A stretch of 64,000 bases of DNA from Pseudorhodoferax sp032153935. GTDB lineage: Bacteria > Pseudomonadota > Gammaproteobacteria > Burkholderiales > Burkholderiaceae_C. Shown piece by piece: positions 59,676 through 64,000 of this stretch. Position numbers and translations under genes: made by a program. Under the pieces are notes generated by a model. The model was not told the DNA's origin and did no database searches. It saw nothing but the letters and a program-made list of their open reading frames with translations. Location of the stretch: assembly GCF_964253035.1 (NCBI RefSeq), contig NZ_CAXUQL020000001.1:186001-250000 (forward strand), read 5' to 3'. The first letter of the stretch is position 1. Each line of letters opens with the position of its first letter.

Positions 59676-60737
59676 ATGAGCAAGACCATTTCTTCCCAAG
59701 AGTTGACCGGCCTCGTCGCCAAGGTCATCGCTGCCGCCGGCAGTGCCGAGGCGGAGGCGCACACCGTTGCATCCAACCTCGTCATGGCCAACCTCTCGGG
59801 CCACGACTCGCACGGCGTGGGCATGGTGCCCCGCTATGTGGACGCCGTGCTCGAAGGCGGCCTGAAGCCCAACACCTCTGCCAAGGCCACCGTGGACATC
59901 GGCACCATGCTCGCGCTGGACGGCCAGCGTGGCTACGGCCAGGTGGTCGGCGAGCAGGCCATGGAGTTGGGCATCGCGCGCGCGCAGCAGCACGGCAGCT
60001 GCATCATGACGGTGGGCAACAGCCACCACCTGGGCCGCATCGGCCACTTCGCCGAGATGGCGGTGGCGCAGGGCCTGGTCTCCCTGCACTTCGTCAACGT
60101 GCTGTCGCGCCCGGTGGTCGCGCCCTTCGGCGGTGGCGACGGGCGCTTCGGCACCAACCCCTGCTGCATCGGCGTGCCGCTGCAGGGGCAGGAGCCCTTC
60201 ATCCTCGACTTCGCCACCAGCCGCCAGGCCCAGGGCAAGATGCGCGTGGCCCACAACAAGGGCGAGCGCGTGCCCGAGGGCACGCTGATCGACGAGCTGG
60301 GCCGGCCCACCACCGACCCCGGCGTGGTGGTGGTGCCGCAGAGCAACGGCCTGTTCGGCGCGCTGATGACCTTCGGCGAGCACAAGGGCTACGGCATGGC
60401 CGTGGCCTGCGAGCTGCTGGGCGGCGCGCTGTCGGGCGGCGGCACCTGGCACCGGCCGGCGGACCAGGCGCGCAGCGTGCTCAACGGCATGCTGACAGTG
60501 CTGATCGATCCGGCCAGGCTGGGCACGCAGGAAAGCTTCGAGCAGGAGGCATTGGCCTTCGTCGACTGGCTGCGCCAGGGGCCGGCAGGCGAGGGGCATG
60601 ACCAGGTGCGCATCGCCGGCGAGCCCGAACGCGCGGCGCGCGTAGCACGCCAGGCTGCGGGCATCGTGGTGGACGACCAGACCTGGGCCGAAATCGTCGA
60701 GGCAGGGCGCAAGGTCGGCTGCGTGGTGGCGGGCTGA
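59676..60737 (+). CDS. Ldh2-family malate/L-lactate dehydrogenase-like oxidoreductase
   Basis: A 353-residue NAD(P)-dependent enzyme of the MDH/LDH2/ureidoglycolate dehydrogenase family. NLSGHDSHGVGMVPRYVDAVLEGGLKPN near residues 38-66 contains the catalytic His; GNSHHLGRIGHFAEMA, PFGGGDGRFGTNPCCIGVPL and FGEHKGYGMAVACELLGGALSG follow. Substrates in the family are small 2-hydroxy acids. If the pathway yields lactate, this enzyme could turn it into pyruvate; it might equally act on a sugar-acid intermediate. It starts 11 bp after the dehydratase gene and ends the operon. Confidence 0.9.
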   Translation: MSKTISSQELTGLVAKVIAAAGSAEAEAHTVASNLVMANLSGHDSHGVGMVPRYVDAVLEGGLKPNTSAKATVDIGTMLALDGQRGYGQVVGEQAMELGIARAQQHGSCIMTVGNSHHLGRIGHFAEMAVAQGLVSLHFVNVLSRPVVAPFGGGDGRFGTNPCCIGVPLQGQEPFILDFATSRQAQGKMRVAHNKGERVPEGTLIDELGRPTTDPGVVVVPQSNGLFGALMTFGEHKGYGMAVACELLGGALSGGGTWHRPADQARSVLNGMLTVLIDPARLGTQESFEQEALAFVDWLRQGPAGEGHDQVRIAGEPERAARVARQAAGIVVDDQTWAEIVEAGRKVGCVVAG

Positions 60738-60748
60738 GGGCCCCATCC

Positions 60749-60772
60749 GGACGGAGCGCCAGCGCTCAGTCC
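60749..60772. terminator. Hairpin between convergent ldh-like and rlmN-like genes
   Basis: GGACGGAGCGC and GCGCTCAGTCC pair at 10 of 11 positions around a 2-nt loop between the two convergent stops. It lacks a long T-run on either strand (CCCTCTATCC follows), so it is only a candidate bidirectional transcription barrier. Confidence 0.45.
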
Positions 60773-60774
60773 CT

Positions 60775-61809
60775 CTATCCCGCCGCGGCCCGCGGCACGA
60801 GGCGCACCGGTTTCTCGGCCCGCGCCCGCAACTGGCCGCAGCCGCCATCGATGTCCTGGCCGGCCGAGTCGCGCAGCTTGGTCAGTACGCCGCGCTGGTG
60901 CAGCGTGCGGGCGATGGCCTTGGCCTTGTCCCAGTCCGGCCGACGGAACGCGAGGCCCGGGATGGTGTTGTACGGGATCATGTTCAGCAGCGCGTACTTG
61001 CCCCTGAGCAGGCGCACGATGCCGTCGATCTCGTCCTCGCCGTCGTTCACACCGTCCAGCAGCGTCCACTGGTACTGGATCGGGTAGCCGGTGGCCTGCG
61101 CATAGCGTTCGCCGGCGTCAACGAGTTCTTCCGGCGCGAGCTTCGGCGCGCGCGGCAGCAGTTGCTCGCGCAGCGCGCGCTTGCTGGTGTGCAGCGACAG
61201 AGCCAGCGCCGGCTTAACCGGGCCCTGCGGCAGCCGCTCGAACACCCGCGGGTCGCCCACGGTGGAGAACACCAGGTTCTTGTGCCCGATGTTGCCGTGC
61301 AGGCCCAGCACCTCGATGGCCTCCATCACCTGGTCGAGGTTGTGCGCCGGCTCACCCATGCCCATGAAGACGACCTTCTTCACCGGCCGCAGCGCGCGCG
61401 CCAGCGCGACCTGGGCGATGATTTCGGCGCTGCTGACCTGGCGCACCAGGCCTTCGCGGCCCGTCATGCAGAACTGGCAGCCCACCGCGCAGCCGACCTG
61501 CGACGACACACACAGGCCGTCGCGCGGCAGCAGCACGCTCTCGATGGACTGGCCGTCCTGCAAGCCGACCAGCAGGCGGGCCGAACCGTCCTCTGCGGGG
61601 TGGTGCGATTGCAGCGCGGCCAGCGCGGCCAGGTCGCGCGTCAGCTGTGGCAGGTCTGCGCGCACACGCTGCGGAAAGAAGTCGTCGTGCCAGCGCCGTG
61701 CGCCGTCGATCAGCGGGAGGCCCTGGGCCCATTGGCGCAGCACCCGGCCCTCGTGCAGCGGAAGCGCGCCCAGCGCGCGCAGGCGCTGGCGGAGTTCGGT
61801 GAGAGTCAT
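60775..61809 (-). CDS. RlmN-like radical SAM RNA methyltransferase
   Basis: A 344-residue radical SAM enzyme of the RlmN/Cfr family. The CX3CX2C cluster motif is GCAVGCQFC near residue 107 in VSSQVGCAVGCQFCMTGREG. Also VVFMGMGEPAHNLDQV, the conserved NLVFSTVGDPR, LSLHTSKRALREQLLP and a C-terminal Cys in DIDGGCGQLRAR that could be the methyl-carrying cysteine. It is shorter than usual RlmN (about 380) and lies apart from the ndk/ispG context usual for rlmN in Burkholderiales, so it may be a paralogue. The ATG at 61809 begins LTELRQRLRALGALP; the longer frame to 62103 is not supported. Confidence 0.88.
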   Translation of the reverse strand: MTLTELRQRLRALGALPLHEGRVLRQWAQGLPLIDGARRWHDDFFPQRVRADLPQLTRDLAALAALQSHHPAEDGSARLLVGLQDGQSIESVLLPRDGLCVSSQVGCAVGCQFCMTGREGLVRQVSSAEIIAQVALARALRPVKKVVFMGMGEPAHNLDQVMEAIEVLGLHGNIGHKNLVFSTVGDPRVFERLPQGPVKPALALSLHTSKRALREQLLPRAPKLAPEELVDAGERYAQATGYPIQYQWTLLDGVNDGEDEIDGIVRLLRGKYALLNMIPYNTIPGLAFRRPDWDKAKAIARTLHQRGVLTKLRDSAGQDIDGGCGQLRARAEKPVRLVPRAAAG

Positions 61810-62115
61810 CTTCGCGCGGGCGGGCAGGTCGCAGTGGCGGGGCACGGATTGTCGCGCGCCGAACGCAGGGCACGCGCACCGTGCCGAAGCGCCACAGGTC
61901 GCGCGCCACCAGTGTCTGGAAGCCCTGCGGTGTGGCGCGGCGCTGCTGGCCGCCACGATGTCCAGCCCCACCTGGACCGAAAGCACGTCGGCCAGCGCCG
62001 GGCCGCAACCCTTGCAGGGCACCTCATTCGAACGTAGAACAGGGCAGGGCCGAAGACAGTGCCGCAGCACGGCGAGGCGAACCAACGCAGTGATGCGTTT
62101 CAAGACAAAGCCGGC
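61810..62115 (-). other. 306-bp region without a confident gene; possible frameshifted remnant
   Basis: The gap upstream of the rlmN-like gene contains two minus-strand segments with coding-like GC3. They read in different frames: PCKGCGPALADVLSVQVGLD from a GTG at 62023, and PQGFQTLVARDLWRFGTV downstream of about 61940. They would join with one frameshift and could be a decayed small gene, but I recognise no family. Otherwise only the promoter of the rlmN-like gene is expected here. Confidence 0.3.
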
Positions 62116-62796
62116 TCAGGCCTGCGGCGTGCCGAGCAGTTGCACGGTGTGCCAGCCGTGCGCCGCAGCATGCGCCTGCAGCATCGCGTCGGGATTGGCC
62201 GCCACGGGGTGGCCGACGGCGCCCAGCAGCGGCAGGTCGTTGATCGAATCGCTGTAGAACCAGGCATCGGCCAGCGCGTCGGCCGGCAGCCCCTGCCCGG
62301 CCAGCCAGGCCAGCATGCGCACCAGCTTGCCGCCGCGCATGTTCGGCGTGCCCAGCACGCGGCCCGTGTAGATGCCCTGTGCCAGTTCCAGGTCGGTCGC
62401 CAGCCAATGGTCGAAGCCGAGTTCGGCGGCCGAGCGCGCAGCGATCACGCTGTTGCTGGCCGTCGTGAGCACTGGCAGGTGCCCCGCAGCGCGGTGCGTG
62501 GCCACCGCGTCGCGCGCCGCGGCAGGCAGGCGCGGGCGCAGTTCTTCCACGAGGAAGCGGTCCTGCCAGGGCGCCCAGAAGGCCGGCGTGCGACCCGCCA
62601 GCAGGCGCGCGTAGAAGGCGCTGAAGGCATCCACGCCGACCTGGCCGCTGCGGTAGGCCTCGCCCATCTGTTCGTTCTGCTGCGCCAGGGCCGCATCGGC
62701 CAGGCCATGGCGCACGAGGAAGCGGCACCACAGGTCGTCGCCGTCGCCGTCCAGCAGCGTGTGGTCGAGGTCGAACAGCGCCAGCGGTGCGGGCAT
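62116..62796 (-). CDS. HAD-superfamily (SerB-like, subfamily IB) phosphatase
   Basis: A 226-residue soluble HAD hydrolase. Motif I is LFDLDHTLLDGDGDD at residue 8, with both catalytic Asp residues; motif II Thr is in VLTTASNSVIAA near residue 113; the C-terminal Asp motif is WFYSDSINDLPLLGAVG near 183. The pattern GRVLGTPNMRGGK and the cap region (RFLVRHGLADAALAQQNEQ) fit the IB group of phosphoserine-phosphatase-like enzymes; the substrate is not determined. The start overlaps the phosphoesterase stop by one base (TGATG). Confidence 0.9.
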   Translation of the reverse strand: MPAPLALFDLDHTLLDGDGDDLWCRFLVRHGLADAALAQQNEQMGEAYRSGQVGVDAFSAFYARLLAGRTPAFWAPWQDRFLVEELRPRLPAAARDAVATHRAAGHLPVLTTASNSVIAARSAAELGFDHWLATDLELAQGIYTGRVLGTPNMRGGKLVRMLAWLAGQGLPADALADAWFYSDSINDLPLLGAVGHPVAANPDAMLQAHAAAHGWHTVQLLGTPQA

Positions 62797-63611
62797 CACA
62801 GCGGCACCGCCGGGCCGAAGTCGCCGACGTAGCTCGCGTGCGTGCACAGGCCCAGTTGCGCCGACCAGCGGTGTAGCGAGACCTGGGGCGGCTCCAGCCG
62901 CGCGCGCAGCGGCGCACCGGGCCGCAGGTCGAGCGCGATCTGGTGCGCCACCGACGGGGCCACGTGCAGCGGCGCACCGCCGAACTGCATCTGCACCGGC
63001 CGGTGCAGGTGGCCGCACAACAGGCCCTGCACCGCGCCATGGCCACGCAGCAGCGCGGCCAGCGCGTCGGCACCGGACAGCAGGCTGCAGGCGTCCATGG
63101 CCTCGATGCCGGTGGGCAACGGCGGGTGGTGCATGAAGAGCAGCACGGGCGCGCCGCGGCAGGCATCGAGCGTCCGCGCCAGCCAGGCCAGTTGCGCGTC
63201 GTGCAAGGCACCGTGCGACTGGCGCGGCACCACGGTGTCGAGCGCCACCAGCTGCAGGCCGGCGTGCGCCACCTGGTAGCAGCATGCACCGTCCGGGGCA
63301 TCGGCGGCCACCGGCATGCACCGCGGCAGGGCATGGCGGGCGACGGCGGGGTCGTCGTGGTTGCCGGGCACGGCATAGACGGGCATGGGCAGCGCCGACA
63401 AAACCTCGGCGACGGCCGCGTATTCCTCGGCACGGCCGTGCTCCGTGAGGTCGCCGGTCAGCAGCACGAGATCGGGCTGCGGGCGCAGCGCCAGCACATG
63501 GGCCACCGCGGTGCGCAGGGCGGCCAGCGTGTCCATGCGACCGTCCAGGAACGCCGGCCCGGTGCCCACATGCGGGTCGGAGAGTTGGGCAATCAGCAGA
63601 GGCGGCAGCAT
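62796..63611 (-). CDS. Calcineurin-like metallophosphoesterase (CpdA/GlpQ-like class III)
   Basis: A 271-residue binuclear metallophosphoesterase. All metal motifs are present: AQLSDPHVG near residue 8, LLTGDLTEHG near 50, PGNHDD near 82, FMHHPPLPTG near 160 and CGHLHRPV near 200. The family includes 3',5'-cAMP phosphodiesterase CpdA and glycerophosphodiesterases. Three Crp-type regulators elsewhere in the window make cAMP turnover worth considering, but the specificity is not visible in the sequence. It is divergent from a solute-binding protein gene. Confidence 0.9.
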   Translation of the reverse strand: MLPPLLIAQLSDPHVGTGPAFLDGRMDTLAALRTAVAHVLALRPQPDLVLLTGDLTEHGRAEEYAAVAEVLSALPMPVYAVPGNHDDPAVARHALPRCMPVAADAPDGACCYQVAHAGLQLVALDTVVPRQSHGALHDAQLAWLARTLDACRGAPVLLFMHHPPLPTGIEAMDACSLLSGADALAALLRGHGAVQGLLCGHLHRPVQMQFGGAPLHVAPSVAHQIALDLRPGAPLRARLEPPQVSLHRWSAQLGLCTHASYVGDFGPAVPL

Positions 63612-63642
63612 GATTTGGAGTCTATGTGCGTTTTTATTTCAA

Positions 63643-63662
63643 TTCCACAAATAAATGTGGAA
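63643..63662. promoter_or_regulatory. Perfect inverted repeat TTCCACA-N6-TGTGGAA
   Basis: TTCCACA (63643-63649) and TGTGGAA (63656-63662) are perfect arms around AATAAA, extended by an imperfect ATTTCA/TGAAAT pair outside. It stands in the AT-rich region between the divergent phosphoesterase gene and the Tat-exported binding protein gene. The form suits a dimeric repressor such as an IclR-, LacI- or GntR-type protein; no such gene is visible before the window edge. Confidence 0.7.
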
Positions 63663-63773
63663 CTGAAATTGCTATCGTGGATTTCATATGGTTGTCATGG
63701 TGTTCCCAAAACATCGCGGCGCCAGCTTGATGGCTGCTTTCCCCCACCCACCCCGTCATGAAGGAGTCGTGCC

Positions 63774-64000
63774 ATGTCCCCCTCTCGCCCCGCCCCGTCC
63801 CGTGCGCAGTCCGAGATCTCGCTGCCGCGTCGCCGTCTGCTCACCAGCGGTGCCGCCGTGTCGGCCACCGCCATGCTGGGTGGCATGCCGCTGTTCGCCT
63901 CGGGGCAGCAGCAGGTCAAGCTGGTGTTCATGTATCCGGTGGGCGTGTCCGGTGACATCAACCGCCTGGTCAGCGGCATGATCGCCGGCTTCAACGCCGC
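63774..64000 (+). CDS. Tat-exported ABC solute-binding protein, 3' partial
   Basis: Only 75 codons are inside the window. A twin-arginine signal (LPRRRLLTSGAAVSATAML) is followed by VKLVFMYPVGVSGDINRLVSGMIAGFNA, the start of a UgpB/MalE-like solute-binding domain of carbohydrate or glycerol-phosphate ABC importers. AAGGAG lies 8 bases before the ATG at 63774. The ligand cannot be judged from this piece. An inverted repeat 110 bp upstream probably regulates it. Confidence 0.8.
   Translation, partial: MSPSRPAPSRAQSEISLPRRRLLTSGAAVSATAMLGGMPLFASGQQQVKLVFMYPVGVSGDINRLVSGMIAGFNA

Overview
The window is very GC-rich (about 70%), densely packed, and full of ATGA/GTGA stop-start overlaps. Its gene content (tungstate-linked formate dehydrogenase, TRAP transporter, DUF2917/LysR pair, DUF3141-MaoC/PTA-acetate kinase operon) fits a chromosomal segment of a betaproteobacterium of the Burkholderiales, most likely Comamonadaceae (Variovorax/Acidovorax/Ramlibacter-like). 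That placement is inference from gene content and composition. I saw no rRNA, tRNA, CRISPR array or insertion sequence.

Region 1 (1-15623) is a molybdenum/tungsten formate dehydrogenase locus. It holds a MoeA C-terminus fused to a periplasmic-binding-like domain (cut by the window edge), a TupA-like tungstate binding protein, and a ModE-type regulator with the same kind of binding domain. A leftward operon follows (DUF3305, DUF3306, polyferredoxin, TorD-like chaperone, mobA). A rightward operon encodes the enzyme: small Tat protein, catalytic subunit with Cys in place of Sec, Fe-S subunit, small lipoprotein, cytochrome b subunit, small exported protein and FdhD. It ends with a fused permease-ATPase (TupB-TupC). 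Cofactor metal uptake, sensing, insertion and the enzyme are thus together.

Region 2 (15624-35566) is mostly housekeeping and regulation: hemerythrin, cytochrome c, a MalT-like LuxR regulator, a lower-GC hipBA module, and a glucosamine cluster (glmS, Lrp-type regulator, soluble histidine kinase, glmU). A run of three Crp/Fnr regulators with a LuxR-type regulator follows, two of them close paralogues. Then come DUF2917/LysR, 5-formyl-THF cyclo-ligase, lytic transglycosylase and an MgtC-like protein.

Region 3 (35567-40300) is a copper operon (His-rich protein, small periplasmic protein, TolC-type outer membrane protein, multicopper oxidase, cupredoxin, CusF-like protein). It sits behind a clear MerR/CueR-type promoter with a 19-bp spacer, and no MerR gene is in the window.

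Region 4 (40301-51638) carries ackA, a MaoC-phosphate acetyltransferase fusion and a PhaC-like DUF3141 protein in one overlapping operon. A phosphate group follows (PstS-like protein, Na/Pi cotransporter, CorA, PPK2) with possible Pho-box-like repeats, then a GST and a conserved hypothetical.

Region 5 (51754-60737) looks like a sugar-acid catabolic locus. A FadR/GntR regulator with a palindromic operator lies between a leftward operon (two SDRs and an FAH-family hydrolase ending at a strong terminator) and a rightward operon (TRAP transporter, altronate-dehydratase-like enzyme, Ldh2-family dehydrogenase). The set is consistent with a non-phosphorylative diketo-deoxy route from a deoxy sugar acid to pyruvate plus lactate.

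Region 6 (60775-64000) has an RlmN-like radical SAM enzyme, a HAD phosphatase, a metallophosphoesterase and the start of a Tat-exported solute-binding protein behind a perfect inverted repeat.
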